A stretch of 64,000 nt of DNA from Cellvibrionaceae bacterium (GCA_021151825.1 JAGKWQ010000007.1:1-64000), one strand, 5' to 3'; counted from the first letter of the stretch, positions 25,675 to 35,531 are shown. Made by a program: numbers and translations. Notes: a model not told the origin generated them from the sequence alone.

Positions 25675-27183
25675 ATGAAATGGTTTAACAAGCTCAATCT
25701 GGCGGCCAAGCTGTTGACGACGTTTATCAGTCTGGCGTTGATCACAGCAGCGGTGGGGATTTATGGCCTGCAAAATATTGTACGTGTCGGTCATTTGATG
25801 GGCGATATGTACAGCAATAACCTGGTGGCGATCGATAATCTCTCCAATTCATACAGCCGTTTCCTGGTTTATACCCGCGCCGTAACCCGGTTGCCCTCCC
25901 AATTGCCGGAAGATATCAAAACCACACAAGAGCGGATGCAAACCCATTGGACCAATTCCCATGAAAGCTTCAATCGCTATAGCCAAACCGATTTAAGTCC
26001 GGAAGAAAAAGAGCAGGTTGCGAAAATCAAGGATGCCAAAACCCGCTATCTGGCGCTGGTTGATCAATTGGTAGAGTTATTACTCGCCAGCAAAAAAGAC
26101 GAAGCCAGCGAGCTGAGCGATAACGATCTGCGTTTTGCCAGTTACGAAATTGAAGAAGCCTACGCGGCGCTGATCGAAAACAACAACCAGCAAGGCGCTA
26201 GCGCCGATAAGGCGGGAAAAGCCAGCGTTGGCGAAATGTATTCCGTGATGCTCACGGTGATCGTGATTTCCATGGTGTTGGCGATTGGCTTCGGTTTGTG
26301 GGTAACGCGTATGATTACCCGGCAATTGGGCGGTGAACCTGATTACGCCCGCGCGATGGTACGCAAAATCGCCGAGGGTGATTTAACCGTGAGCATCCAA
26401 TTGCGCAACGGTGATACCAACAGTTTGCTGGCGGCCATGAGTGATATGGTGGTGCGCCTGAAAGAAGTAATCGGGCAGGTAGTGTCTTCTGCCGATGCGC
26501 TCGCTGCCGCCTCCGAACAGGTTTCGGCATCCTCCAATACCCTTGCCCAGAATGCCGGCGCGCAAGCATCCAGCGTGGAGCAAACCAGTGCCTCCATGGA
26601 AGAGATTTCCGCGACCGTGGCGCAAAATGCTGACAACGCCAATATCACTGATGGGATCGCCACTGAGTCGTCGCGTTATGCCAAAGAAGGTGGTGCCGCC
26701 GTACGCGAGACGGTGGATGCGATGAAATCCATCGCTGACAAAATTGGCATCGTGGATGAGATTGCCTACCAGACCAATTTACTCGCTTTGAATGCCGCGA
26801 TTGAAGCGGGCCGCGCCGGCGAGCATGGGCGCGGTTTTGCGGTAGTCGCCGCAGAAGTGCGCAAGTTGGCGGAGCGTTCTCAAGTGGCTGCACAAGAGAT
26901 TGGTACTTTGGCGATAGCGAGTGTAAAAACTGCCGAGGCGGCCGGTAAACAATTGGGCGATATGTTGCCTTCCATCGCCAAAACGGCTGATCTGGTCCGC
27001 GAGATCGCGGCGGCATCTGATGAGCAGCGCACCGGGCTGGATCAAATTAATCTGGCGGTGGGTGAGTTGTCCCGCACTACCCAGGCGAACGCTTCGGCGT
27101 CGGAAGAGTTGACCGCCACAGCGGAAGAACTCAGTAGCCAGGCGCTGCAATTAAAAGCATCGATGGATTACTTCCGCACCTGA
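25675..27183 (+). CDS. Methyl-accepting chemotaxis protein
   Basis: 502 residues. Membrane segment ~12-32, a mainly helical periplasmic domain (~33-190, 4HB_MCP-like), membrane segment ~188-212, HAMP (~213-265) and a coiled-coil signalling domain with the conserved tip EIAYQTNLLALNAAIEAGRA around 360-380. It should form trimers of dimers with CheA and CheW. The C-terminus (SMDYFRT) has no NWETF-type tether for CheR, although a cheR gene follows directly. A preceding RBS GAGGACAG is weak. A terminator separates it from cheR. Confidence 0.93.
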   Translation: MKWFNKLNLAAKLLTTFISLALITAAVGIYGLQNIVRVGHLMGDMYSNNLVAIDNLSNSYSRFLVYTRAVTRLPSQLPEDIKTTQERMQTHWTNSHESFNRYSQTDLSPEEKEQVAKIKDAKTRYLALVDQLVELLLASKKDEASELSDNDLRFASYEIEEAYAALIENNNQQGASADKAGKASVGEMYSVMLTVIVISMVLAIGFGLWVTRMITRQLGGEPDYARAMVRKIAEGDLTVSIQLRNGDTNSLLAAMSDMVVRLKEVIGQVVSSADALAAASEQVSASSNTLAQNAGAQASSVEQTSASMEEISATVAQNADNANITDGIATESSRYAKEGGAAVRETVDAMKSIADKIGIVDEIAYQTNLLALNAAIEAGRAGEHGRGFAVVAAEVRKLAERSQVAAQEIGTLAIASVKTAEAAGKQLGDMLPSIAKTADLVREIAAASDEQRTGLDQINLAVGELSRTTQANASASEELTATAEELSSQALQLKASMDYFRT

Positions 27184-27263
27184 TCGCTCGCTATTCATCC
27201 CGCATTCCAGGTCTGCATGTTGATCTTGCGTTCTGATCCCGTGTTCTAAGTGTTTCCCCCTAC

Positions 27264-27297
27264 ACCGGGTGAGTAATTTTACTCTCCCGGTTTTTTT
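27264..27297 (+). terminator. Terminator after the chemoreceptor gene
   Basis: ACCGGGTGAGT pairs with ACTCTCCCGGT (one mismatch) around an AATTTT loop, and seven T follow. It lies 80 bp after the chemoreceptor stop and 85 bp before cheR. Confidence 0.9.
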
Positions 27298-27381
27298 GCC
27301 AAACCCCCACACTGGGAACCCATAGAGAGAAGCATTTTTTGGGTTCGTTAACTTACCGCCGAGGAGATAGAGGAAATCACC

Positions 27382-28218
27382 GTGAATACTGAAATCAGCA
27401 CCATTGCACTCCACAAAATCCGCGATTACGTCCATCGCACCGCGGGTATTGTTATTGGAGCTGATAAAACAGCACTGGTGACTGGCCGTTTGTGGCGCCG
27501 CCTGGAATTGACTGGCCACACAACTTACGAATCCTATTTTGCATTTGTATCCAGCGCAGTGGGCGAGCAAGAACGCCACATCATGCTGGATTTGCTCACT
27601 ACTAACGAAACCTATTTTTTCCGCGAACCCGCGCATTTTAATTTTCTGCGCGATCACATTATTCCGCAGCAAGGTCCGCAAAAAATGCGTGTCTGGTGCG
27701 CTGCATCATCGACCGGTGAAGAAGCCCACAGTATCGCTATGGTATTGAGTGATGCATTGGGTAAATGCGATTGGGATATTCTCGCCACCGATATTTCCGG
27801 CAAAGTATTGGAGCACGCACGCACTGGTGTTTATCGCGCCGAACGTATCAACCATATTCCACGCGATTATTTACAGCGCTTTTGTCGGCGCGGTATTGGT
27901 GAGTACGATGGAATGTTGGCGGTTGTTCCTTCCTTGCGCTCGCGTATTTGTTTCGAACAGCATAACCTGTTGCATGCACGCCCCAATGATGAACAATTTG
28001 ATGTAGTGTTTTTGCGCAACGTGCTCATTTATTTTGATCAGCCAACCAAACAAAAAGTGTTGGAGAATATTTTGAAAAGCCTGCGTCCCGGTGGCTGGTT
28101 AATCCTGGGGCACTGTGAAAGTTTGCAGGGGTTGGATCTGGACATAAAAGTCATGCGACCATCTATTTATCGTAAACCGTTGGCTGCCGAATCCATGCTA
28201 AAGAAAGTGGCCAGTTAA
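27382..28218 (+). CDS. cheR: CheR chemoreceptor methyltransferase
   Basis: 278 residues from GTG 27382, after a strong GAGGAGATAGAGG site. CheR has an N-terminal helical domain (~1-75) and a SAM-binding Rossmann domain; visible are LLTTNETYFFREP, VWCAASSTGEEAHSIAM and LRNVLIYFD. It methylates receptor glutamates to set adaptation. No cheB, cheA, cheW or cheY lies in the window, so this must serve an array encoded elsewhere, or a specialised role with the adjacent receptor and c-di-GMP proteins. Confidence 0.93.
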   Translation: MNTEISTIALHKIRDYVHRTAGIVIGADKTALVTGRLWRRLELTGHTTYESYFAFVSSAVGEQERHIMLDLLTTNETYFFREPAHFNFLRDHIIPQQGPQKMRVWCAASSTGEEAHSIAMVLSDALGKCDWDILATDISGKVLEHARTGVYRAERINHIPRDYLQRFCRRGIGEYDGMLAVVPSLRSRICFEQHNLLHARPNDEQFDVVFLRNVLIYFDQPTKQKVLENILKSLRPGGWLILGHCESLQGLDLDIKVMRPSIYRKPLAAESMLKKVAS

Positions 28219-28366
28219 TCTCTTGTGCAGCAAATGATTGGCTGGCCAAATGAGTGGCTACTTATTTGCAGGTAAATTGATTTGTACCAAAGTTGATTTA
28301 CAAAAATTTAAATGAATTAAGCAGGAATTTGCTATCCTCCCAGCAAACGGAGCAAAAGAGCAAGTT

Positions 28367-29647
28367 ATGATTTCGTTAAATACGTCGACTCAATTAAATC
28401 CAGTAAATAATCTGCATTCGGATCTATTGCAGCGTGGCGTAATGGTGGTGGATGACAGCAGCATGCACAGATACAGCGCGCATTTATGTTTGCGTGCATT
28501 TGGTATCAATCAGGTTTATGAAGCGGCCAATGGTAAATTGGCAATCGACCAATTAACCCAGTTATCCCATGCCCCGGCAGTAATGTTGTTGGATTTGGAA
28601 ATGCCGGTAATGGATGGCATTGAAGTATTGCAACAAGTTGCACTCCTGCCACAACGACCGGCAGTCGTATTAGCCAGCAGTTCGGATGAAGTATTAATCA
28701 GTGCAGTTGCCACCATGGCAGAAGCAATGGGAATTGTTTTATTGGGCGCGTTTCGCAAACCATTAAACCCTCAGGATCTGGCTGATGCACTGGCCAGTTA
28801 CAATGCAGGTGTGTGTATGCTGGATGAAAAAATATCGCACAGTGTAGAAACCACCGTAGAGCAATTAAAGCTCGCGTTGGAACGCACAAAAATCCAGGTG
28901 CACTATCAACCCAAAATTAATTTGGAAACACTCAGCCTTGCCGGTGTTGAAGCGCTCGCCCGTTGGAAAAATCCACAGGGTGACTGGATTCCTCCCGGCA
29001 TATTTATTCCGCTCGCCGAAGAGCACGGTTTGATTGGTGATTTAACCCTGTCAGTACTCGATCAAATTTTGCAAGATATGAACGAGTGGTGGGAACAGGG
29101 CCATTATATTTCGGTTGCACTCAATCTCTCGGCCAAATCCCTCGCTGAATTTAATCTGGCCAATGAAATTATCCAGCGTGTTATTCGCCAGGGAATTCCC
29201 GCGCATTACATTACCTTTGAAATTACTGAAAGCGCATTGGTGGTGGATTTGCCCTCGGCCCTCGCCACTATCAGCCGTTTACGTTTAAAAGGCTTTGGAA
29301 TTTCTATCGATGATTACGGCACCGGTTTTTCATCCATGCAGCAATTATCGCGCTTTCCTTTTTCCGAATTAAAAATTGATCGCTCGTTTGTTGGCGGCGC
29401 ACCGGCGCGGCAATATATGCGCAATATTTTGAAATCTGCTATCGACATGGGTCAACGCCTGGGAATTACCACGGTTGCGGAAGGCGTGGAAACCGAAGCC
29501 GAGCTACACTTGCTGAAAAGCCTGGGTTGTAAACAGGCTCAAGGGTTCCTGCTGGCGCGGCCAATGCCCGGACGCGAGCTGTTAGGGTGGGTCGAACGGG
29601 ATTTGCAAAGTAAACTCGATATATGCCAAGCCTTACACGCCGGTTAG
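28367..29647 (+). CDS. REC-EAL response regulator, c-di-GMP phosphodiesterase
   Basis: 426 residues. The N-terminal REC domain has acidic DD (29-30) and phosphoacceptor Asp76 in LLDLEMP. The EAL domain starts near 165; the signature EALARW is at 195-200, and the catalytic loop DDYGTGFSS is present, as are metal-binding and late motifs (TVAEGVETE). It should hydrolyse c-di-GMP to pGpG. The pattern REC-EAL matches RocR/SadR and VieA (which also has a HTH, absent here). The stop overlaps the start of the hybrid kinase, implying translational coupling and a shared pathway. Confidence 0.93.
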   Translation: MISLNTSTQLNPVNNLHSDLLQRGVMVVDDSSMHRYSAHLCLRAFGINQVYEAANGKLAIDQLTQLSHAPAVMLLDLEMPVMDGIEVLQQVALLPQRPAVVLASSSDEVLISAVATMAEAMGIVLLGAFRKPLNPQDLADALASYNAGVCMLDEKISHSVETTVEQLKLALERTKIQVHYQPKINLETLSLAGVEALARWKNPQGDWIPPGIFIPLAEEHGLIGDLTLSVLDQILQDMNEWWEQGHYISVALNLSAKSLAEFNLANEIIQRVIRQGIPAHYITFEITESALVVDLPSALATISRLRLKGFGISIDDYGTGFSSMQQLSRFPFSELKIDRSFVGGAPARQYMRNILKSAIDMGQRLGITTVAEGVETEAELHLLKSLGCKQAQGFLLARPMPGRELLGWVERDLQSKLDICQALHAG

Positions 29648-32600
29648 CGCAACGATTTCAATTTCTCTCGCTGGTTAATCCCACTCTGGTCCTTGCAGCG
29701 CTTGCGATAGCGCTGCTGTTTTTTTTTAGCGGCCTCGCACTACGTCACATCCATGCCAGCCAGGAGCGAATTATTCGCGAGCACTTGCAGGCATCACTCG
29801 GTTCCTTTTCTGAATTAATTAATATCTGGCAGCAACAAAATATTGCTGCTATCCAAATGCTCGGTGCCTCTACCCAGGGGCAACAATTATTCAAACAAGT
29901 ATTGCTTGAAAGTGGCAACAATCCGGCAACCCATGAAGCCTTGAAAGAATGGTTGTATCCAGTATTGATGGTGATGGGTTTCGATGGCTTTTCAGTGATT
30001 GATCACGAGCGTTTGATTGTTGCTGCCAGCACCGCGTCGTACCGTAAACAACATGCGGTATTACCGGAAACCCTTGAAGTATTAAATAAAGCACTGGAGC
30101 GGCGCCCGGCAATTTCGCGTCCGGTTGTTGCGGTACGGCCTATTGAAGGGCCGCGCGGCCAGCAACCCGCAGGTAGCCTGATGCAGAATATGTGCATCAT
30201 GTTGGAATTTGAAGGCATCGAACCCGGTTTCTTTTGTTTGCGATTCAATACCCACTCAAGTTTTTTCCCTATTTTTTTGAAAGGCTGGACTGGCAGTTCC
30301 GGCGATATCTATGCAATTGATCAGAGCGGGCGTTTCATCACACCAGCACGTTTTGGTGCAACACAAAGCCAGCAACTTTTAACCCTCGAGCAACAACGTG
30401 CAGTGCGTATAGGCACGCCTGTCAGTTTACCGGTGGATGATAACGGCAAGGCGCCGCTTACGGAGATGGTGGATTTTTTAATTAATCATGAAGCAAGCCT
30501 GGTACGCGTTAATTATAAAGATTATCGAGGGGCTGCGGTTGCCGGTGCGGGCCGCTGGATTCCGGAAATGGAATTAGGCATCGTTGTGGAGCAAGACTTG
30601 AGCGAGGCCATGGCTCCTTACACTGCCTCGCGCAATATTATTCTCAGTTTAACGGCCGGTGCAGCGCTACTCATTTTATTGCTGACATTTAGCGCGCTTG
30701 CCAATCGCCGCCGTCTGGCGATTCGTGAGGGGCGCTTTCGCTCGCTGTTGAATAATATTCCGTCACCGGTACATATGGTATCGATTGATTATCATTTGAT
30801 TGTTTCCAATCCCGCGTTTTGCCAATTGATCGGGGCAGAAAGAACTGATTTGTTAGGGCGTGATTTAAGTGAGCTGGAAATTCCTTTATGGCTAAAACCA
30901 TTAATCGACGAAGAGCTGCGCAGTAGTCCGGAGTTTTGTCATTCCGATAAAATTATGGAGCTGCAAACACCAGCAGGTGAATCGCGTTATTTTCGCGTAG
31001 TGCGTTTTCCGGTTACCTATTTACGCAGTGAAAAATTTCAGGGGTTTGCCAGTGTCTGGTTGGATTATACCGACCGTGTCGTCGCTAATCAGCAACTGGA
31101 AACCATCAATCAAAACCTGGAAGAGCTGGTGAATGATCGCACCAGTGAGTTAATTATCGCTAAAGATCTGGCGCTTGCCGCGTCGCAAAGTAAAGCAGAA
31201 TTTCTCGCGAATATGAGCCACGAAATTCGCACACCGTTAAACGCGATTATCGGTTTGGCTCACGTGGCACTCACCAGCAACCCTGAATCCCGACAAAAAG
31301 TGTATCTGGAAAAAATTCGCGGCTCAGGCGAACACCTGTTGGAAATTATCAATGATATTTTGAATTTTTCGCGTATGGAGGCGGGCAAGCTGGAGTTGGA
31401 CCGCAATGAATTTTTTATCGATCAACTGATTGATAAAACACTGGATCTGGTGTGGGAAAAAGCCTCCGCTAAAGGGCTTCAACTTAATGTAAATATGGAT
31501 CCGCGCATCCCTAAAATATTGATTGGAGATTCATTACGGTTAGGTCAAATCCTTATTAATTTTTGTGCGAATGCGGTGAAGTTTACTGATTCCGGTTCCA
31601 TTAGTATTGGCGTGACCCAGGTGCGCGATTGGGAAACCCGTGTCGAATTATTGTTTGAAGTAAAAGACACAGGTATAGGTATAGCGCCAGAAAAAATTGA
31701 ACAACTATTCCAGCCATTTCAACAAGTTGATGCCTCCAGTGCGCGCCGCTTTGAAGGCACTGGCCTTGGTTTATCTATTTGTAAAAATCTCGCGGAATTA
31801 ATGCAGGGGCGTATTGATGTTAAAAGTACGCTTGGGCATGGCAGTAATTTCCGTTTGCGGGTGCAGCTGGAAAAAAGCCTGTCGACATTAACGGATGCGC
31901 CGGTTATAGCACCACCTTCCGAACCTGAAAGCTTCGCAAAATTCGAACCGCTTGATTGCAAAATTTTAGTGGTGGAAGATAACCCGCTGAATCAGGAAAT
32001 TATTATTTCACTATTGGAAGCCATGGGCGCTGAACCACGTTGCGTGGATTCCGGTTTGGCAGCGCTTCTTGCGGTGGAGCAAGATAAGTTTGATCTGGTG
32101 CTAATGGATATTCAATTGCCTGGAATGGATGGCGTAGAAGCAACCACTCGCATACGACAATTGGAAATTGGTAAACGCTTGCCCATTATCGCCGTCACCG
32201 CAAATGCATTGCCGGGCGATAAAGAATCCTATCTCGCTGCCGGTATGGATGATTACCTCTCCAAACCTATAGATCCAATGCAGCTTTATCGCTTGCTGGA
32301 AAAGTGGGGCCATAGTGTCCGTGTTGTAGAATCGATAGTGCCACCCGTAAGCCGGTTTGAATTTTTATTCAACGGTGGCATTGATACTGGCCGTGCTTTA
32401 CATCATCTGATGAACAACGAAGCTCTCTATCAACGCTTGCTTGAACGCTTCGCGCGCGAACGCGCCGATTTCCCCGCACAACTCGAACATCTGCTCCACA
32501 ATGATTTCGCCAGCGCACTCAATCAAGTGCATTCACTCAAATCCCTCGCCGGTAGTTTGGGTATGTTGCAACTGGAATCCATCGCCATGCATTTGGAAGA

Positions 32601-32715
32601 ACAATTACGTGCGGGCGAACCGGAATTGCAGCAAGTAGAAAAATTAAATAATGAATTGTTGGCGATGGTAGAATTGGTAACCCTGGGGTTGGATGTAAAA
32701 CCCTCTGCGAATTAA
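29623..32715 (+). CDS. Hybrid histidine kinase with REC and HPt domains
   Basis: 1030 residues. A membrane segment (~20-40), a ~290-residue periplasmic sensor (probably dCache-like), a second membrane segment (~338-360), PAS (~370-485), HisKA with His533 in NMSHEIRTPLN, HATPase with the ATP-lid motif DTGIGI, REC (~775-900) with Asp in LVLMDIQLPGMDG and a C-terminal HPt with the HSLKSLAGSLG motif. It is built for a His-Asp-His relay to a separate REC such as the overlapping REC-EAL protein and the FixJ-type regulator. It is the last gene of the cluster. Confidence 0.93.
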   Translation: MPSLTRRLAQRFQFLSLVNPTLVLAALAIALLFFFSGLALRHIHASQERIIREHLQASLGSFSELINIWQQQNIAAIQMLGASTQGQQLFKQVLLESGNNPATHEALKEWLYPVLMVMGFDGFSVIDHERLIVAASTASYRKQHAVLPETLEVLNKALERRPAISRPVVAVRPIEGPRGQQPAGSLMQNMCIMLEFEGIEPGFFCLRFNTHSSFFPIFLKGWTGSSGDIYAIDQSGRFITPARFGATQSQQLLTLEQQRAVRIGTPVSLPVDDNGKAPLTEMVDFLINHEASLVRVNYKDYRGAAVAGAGRWIPEMELGIVVEQDLSEAMAPYTASRNIILSLTAGAALLILLLTFSALANRRRLAIREGRFRSLLNNIPSPVHMVSIDYHLIVSNPAFCQLIGAERTDLLGRDLSELEIPLWLKPLIDEELRSSPEFCHSDKIMELQTPAGESRYFRVVRFPVTYLRSEKFQGFASVWLDYTDRVVANQQLETINQNLEELVNDRTSELIIAKDLALAASQSKAEFLANMSHEIRTPLNAIIGLAHVALTSNPESRQKVYLEKIRGSGEHLLEIINDILNFSRMEAGKLELDRNEFFIDQLIDKTLDLVWEKASAKGLQLNVNMDPRIPKILIGDSLRLGQILINFCANAVKFTDSGSISIGVTQVRDWETRVELLFEVKDTGIGIAPEKIEQLFQPFQQVDASSARRFEGTGLGLSICKNLAELMQGRIDVKSTLGHGSNFRLRVQLEKSLSTLTDAPVIAPPSEPESFAKFEPLDCKILVVEDNPLNQEIIISLLEAMGAEPRCVDSGLAALLAVEQDKFDLVLMDIQLPGMDGVEATTRIRQLEIGKRLPIIAVTANALPGDKESYLAAGMDDYLSKPIDPMQLYRLLEKWGHSVRVVESIVPPVSRFEFLFNGGIDTGRALHHLMNNEALYQRLLERFARERADFPAQLEHLLHNDFASALNQVHSLKSLAGSLGMLQLESIAMHLEEQLRAGEPELQQVEKLNNELLAMVELVTLGLDVKPSAN

Positions 32716-32742
32716 ATTTCAATGACATAAGGTTGTGACGTT

Positions 32743-33345
32743 ATGGGAATGGTCTTATCCCTTCATAGTGTTTCAGATGAAAATATAAAAAAAATTCTAT
32801 TGCAGCCAGAATTTATTTGGCGGCTGGTAGCCCCTGACGATCAGGATGCGTATGAAAAATCAGTGGAACGGAAAAGGAAAACCGGCTTTATGTCCTGGTT
32901 GTTCGGCAGCAAAGAACCCCAAAAAATTACAATGCCGGATATGGAATTTGTAGAAGGCGAAAGCATTTGCGAAGATCTGGATAAGGCATGGCAAGGCATT
33001 CACTATTGCTTGAATAAAACAGCCTTTGAGGCGGAACCACCATTGGACTTTATTACGGTTGGCGGAGCGGTTGTTGGCGATATCGAAATCGGCATTGGGC
33101 CAGCACGCGTTTTTAATTCGCAACAAGTCACAGCAATTCATGATCGATTATCCACTATTTCTGAACAAGAACTTGCAACAAATTATGATCCTCAGGATAT
33201 GGATGATTTGGATATCTACCCCAATATTTGGACGCGTGATGGTAATGAAGGGCTGGAATATATAATCGAATACTTCAATATCCTTAAAAAGTTCATTGCT
33301 CATTGTAAAGAGCATAATCTGGGAATAGCTGTTTATTTGGGTTGA
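32743..33345 (+). CDS. DUF1877 (YfbM-like) protein
   Basis: 200 residues starting MGMVLSLHSVS, like E. coli YfbM. The family shows a helical N-terminus and a conserved DLDKAWQGIHYCL and YPNIW region, both visible. No function is established. An AAGG ribosome site precedes the ATG. It follows the hybrid kinase by 27 bp but the content differs from that cluster. Confidence 0.8.
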   Translation: MGMVLSLHSVSDENIKKILLQPEFIWRLVAPDDQDAYEKSVERKRKTGFMSWLFGSKEPQKITMPDMEFVEGESICEDLDKAWQGIHYCLNKTAFEAEPPLDFITVGGAVVGDIEIGIGPARVFNSQQVTAIHDRLSTISEQELATNYDPQDMDDLDIYPNIWTRDGNEGLEYIIEYFNILKKFIAHCKEHNLGIAVYLG

Positions 33346-33356
33346 GAAAATAACAA

Positions 33357-33433
33357 GTAGCCCGTAAGGTGTGAAACGTACTACGGGATGTTCATTGCAG
33401 AATGCTCCCGTATTACGCAAGCTCTATACGGGC
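33357..33433. repeat. Intergenic inverted-type repeat, copy A
   Basis: GTAGCCCGTAAGGTGTGAAA starts a 77-bp unit that ends CTATACGGGCC. The same layout recurs at 33678-33762 (copy B) with about 80% shared bases. The ends of each copy are complementary (GTAGCCCGTA against TACGGGC), so a folded REP/BIME-like RNA or DNA is likely. The two copies flank the small gene at 33463-33681. Confidence 0.7.
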
Positions 33434-33462
33434 CAGGGTTTTATAAAGGAAGGAAGATAATA

Positions 33463-33681
33463 ATGAGCTATGCATTTTGGCTAATCCGGTTTTTAATTGT
33501 TCTTGTTGCCGCATTCATCGTTATTGCCGGTGCTCAATATCTCAAATCACAAAGCGCCGTTTTTGCGTTAACACAAGGGGCGATTTGGGCACCCATTGCA
33601 GCGGCAATTTACCTTTCTGTATTGATCTACAAATTTCGCAAAAATCCCGTATGTTTTGTTAAAGATGATCCAAAATCGTAG
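33463..33681 (+). CDS. Small membrane protein, unknown
   Basis: 72 residues from ATG 33463, which has AAGGAAGGAAG upstream; the frame is open earlier but crosses repeat copy A. Two hydrophobic segments (~5-25 and 40-60), short charged C-terminus. No family recognised. Bracketed by the two repeat copies; its stop overlaps the first bases of copy B. Confidence 0.6.
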   Translation: MSYAFWLIRFLIVLVAAFIVIAGAQYLKSQSAVFALTQGAIWAPIAAAIYLSVLIYKFRKNPVCFVKDDPKS

Positions 33682-33762
33682 CCCGTAAGGAGTGAAACGT
33701 ATTACGAGCTACGGTTTTCGTTGCAGAATATTCCCGTATTGCGCCAGCTCCATACGGGCTAC
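33678..33762. repeat. Intergenic inverted-type repeat, copy B
   Basis: Starts GTAGCCCGTAAGGAGTGAAA and ends CCATACGGGCTAC; the outer 13 bp pair with one mismatch, so the unit can fold on itself. Within it are TTGCAGAAT and TCCCGTATT, shared with copy A at 33357-33433. It lies just before the convergent mdaB stop at 33771 and may end transcription there. Confidence 0.75.
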
Positions 33763-33770
33763 GATGTGGC

Positions 33771-34406
33771 TCAAGCGCTTTCAAGTATATTCTGGGTGAT
33801 GGTGTTTTCTGTGAAAACATAAGCTGCAAGATGTTGTTTCAGGCGCTGTAAATCCTTTTCTACATTCGCATTTTTTACCACATCAAAACAAGAAAAAGAG
33901 GGTAATACTTCTGCGCCGCAGAATTTATAGTTGGCAGTGTTTCCCAGAAATACATCATCGACAGTTCTTCCCGCGAATAATGTTTGATTTTTATTGCCGA
34001 ACGATTCCGCAGGCGCATTCCAGGTTACTGAGATCATATATTTTTTGCCCCGCATTTTGCCGCCGGTGCCGTATTGTTTACCTGGATCCTGGCGGGTTCT
34101 GCCGTCATCAATAATCAGCTTTTGTTGTACGAGGCCGGCGGTAAATACTTCATCGGCATATTTTTTATAAATCCAGGGCGCGCCGAACCAATAAACCGGT
34201 GCTTGTAAAATAACGATGTCGGCCCACACGTGTTTATCCACCTCTTCTGTAATGTCGTAACCTTGTTCAATGATGGTGTGGCGTACATTAAAGCCTCTGG
34301 CTTCCATTTCTGTTTGGATTGTGGCGACTAACAAGCGATTGAGGTTGCCCGGTGAAATACCTTCGTGAAATTGATGCGCATTAATAATTAATAGATTCTG
34401 TTTCAT
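33771..34406 (-). CDS. mdaB: MdaB-like NAD(P)H quinone reductase
   Basis: 211 residues with the flavodoxin-like fold. Visible family marks are NLLIINAHQ at the start, QAPVYWFGAPWIYKKYADEVF, GRTRQDPGKQYGTGGKMRGKKYMISVTWNAP. MdaB reduces quinones by two electrons with FAD, avoiding semiquinone radicals, in the cytosol. It is divergent from an AraC-family regulator, which probably controls it. A short direct repeat (GGTAATC, A, GGTAATC; 34431-34445) lies in the 192-bp shared intergenic region. Confidence 0.9.
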   Translation of the reverse strand: MKQNLLIINAHQFHEGISPGNLNRLLVATIQTEMEARGFNVRHTIIEQGYDITEEVDKHVWADIVILQAPVYWFGAPWIYKKYADEVFTAGLVQQKLIIDDGRTRQDPGKQYGTGGKMRGKKYMISVTWNAPAESFGNKNQTLFAGRTVDDVFLGNTANYKFCGAEVLPSFSCFDVVKNANVEKDLQRLKQHLAAYVFTENTITQNILESA

Positions 34407-34598
34407 GATTGCTCCGGTAAAGTTTTTAGGTAATCAGGTAATCGATAGGGCTAGTGTGAACCCTAAAATTCCCGGGGCGTTTGCCAAATATAATAAAATT
34501 TTTGCCTGATTTGACGGATTCCCCCTTATCCCCTTCACCGGAACCTCAGCAACCTTGTAGACTTTGGGCTAAATGATCTCCAGCAAAACCGGCAGCAA

Positions 34599-35531
34599 AT
34601 GAAACAAAAAACCGCACTTGAACCAAAAGTAAGCACCATAGCCCTGGCAAATCTGGTCGATAAAATTGCCTGTTCTGATGGTGATTACAAAACAGCGATT
34701 CCAGCGTTAATGGTTTATCGAAGAAGCTCTGCAACTGATCCTATGCCAACAGTTTATGGGCTTGGCCTGGCGCTTACCGTTCAGGGGGAAAAGCGAGCAA
34801 CATTGGGCAATGAAATTTTTAGCTATGCGCCGGGTCAATCATTAGTAACTTCACTGGATTTGCCGGTGATCTCGCATATTACCGATGCGAAGGCGAGCGA
34901 GCCCTATTTGGGGTTGTGCCTTGCGCTTGATGCTCAAGTGATTGCGCAAGTGGCTACTGAAACGAATGTATCCAATGCCTCGCAAGAATTGAGCCCGAGA
35001 GCATTGTCAGTTGCTGCGTTAGATGATGGTTTGCTGGATGCAATTATCCGTCTGGTCAATTTATTAAATGAACCTGATTATATTCCCCAGCTTGCGCCTT
35101 TAATCCAACGGGAAATTGCCGTGCGTTTGCTGCGTGGTGAACATGGGCCAACACTGCGCCATCTCGTTACGCTGGGTTCTACCTGCCAACGAATTGCCAA
35201 GTCGGTCGCGTGGCTCAAGCAAAACTTTATCCAGAATGTGTCGATCGATGAATTGGCTACACGAGCACATATGAGCCCATCGACTTTCCGGCAACATTTT
35301 CGCCATGTGGCAGGCATGAGTCCATTGCAATATATAAAGCATTTGCGCTTACAAGAAGCGCGGCAAATGATGTTGAATGACAACCTCGATGCAGGCAGTG
35401 CTGCTATGCGTGTCGGTTATGAAAGTGCATCCCAATTTAGTCGTGAATACCGTCGATTGTTTGGTCAGCCACCGCATCGCGATATGAAAAGGGTAAAGGA
35501 TAATATGGATAAACCCGCATTTTATTTTTAG
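34599..35531 (+). CDS. AraC-family regulator
   Basis: 310 residues. An AraC N-terminal ligand-sensing domain (~25-185, cupin-like, with GLGLALTVQG and SYAPGQSLVTSLDLPV) precedes two C-terminal helix-turn-helix motifs (DELATRAHMSPSTFRQHFR and AAMRVGYESASQFSREYRRLFG). Regulators of this subgroup are commonly next to oxidoreductase genes they control, and mdaB is divergent here. The ATG has no strong ribosome site. Confidence 0.92.
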   Translation: MKQKTALEPKVSTIALANLVDKIACSDGDYKTAIPALMVYRRSSATDPMPTVYGLGLALTVQGEKRATLGNEIFSYAPGQSLVTSLDLPVISHITDAKASEPYLGLCLALDAQVIAQVATETNVSNASQELSPRALSVAALDDGLLDAIIRLVNLLNEPDYIPQLAPLIQREIAVRLLRGEHGPTLRHLVTLGSTCQRIAKSVAWLKQNFIQNVSIDELATRAHMSPSTFRQHFRHVAGMSPLQYIKHLRLQEARQMMLNDNLDAGSAAMRVGYESASQFSREYRRLFGQPPHRDMKRVKDNMDKPAFYF

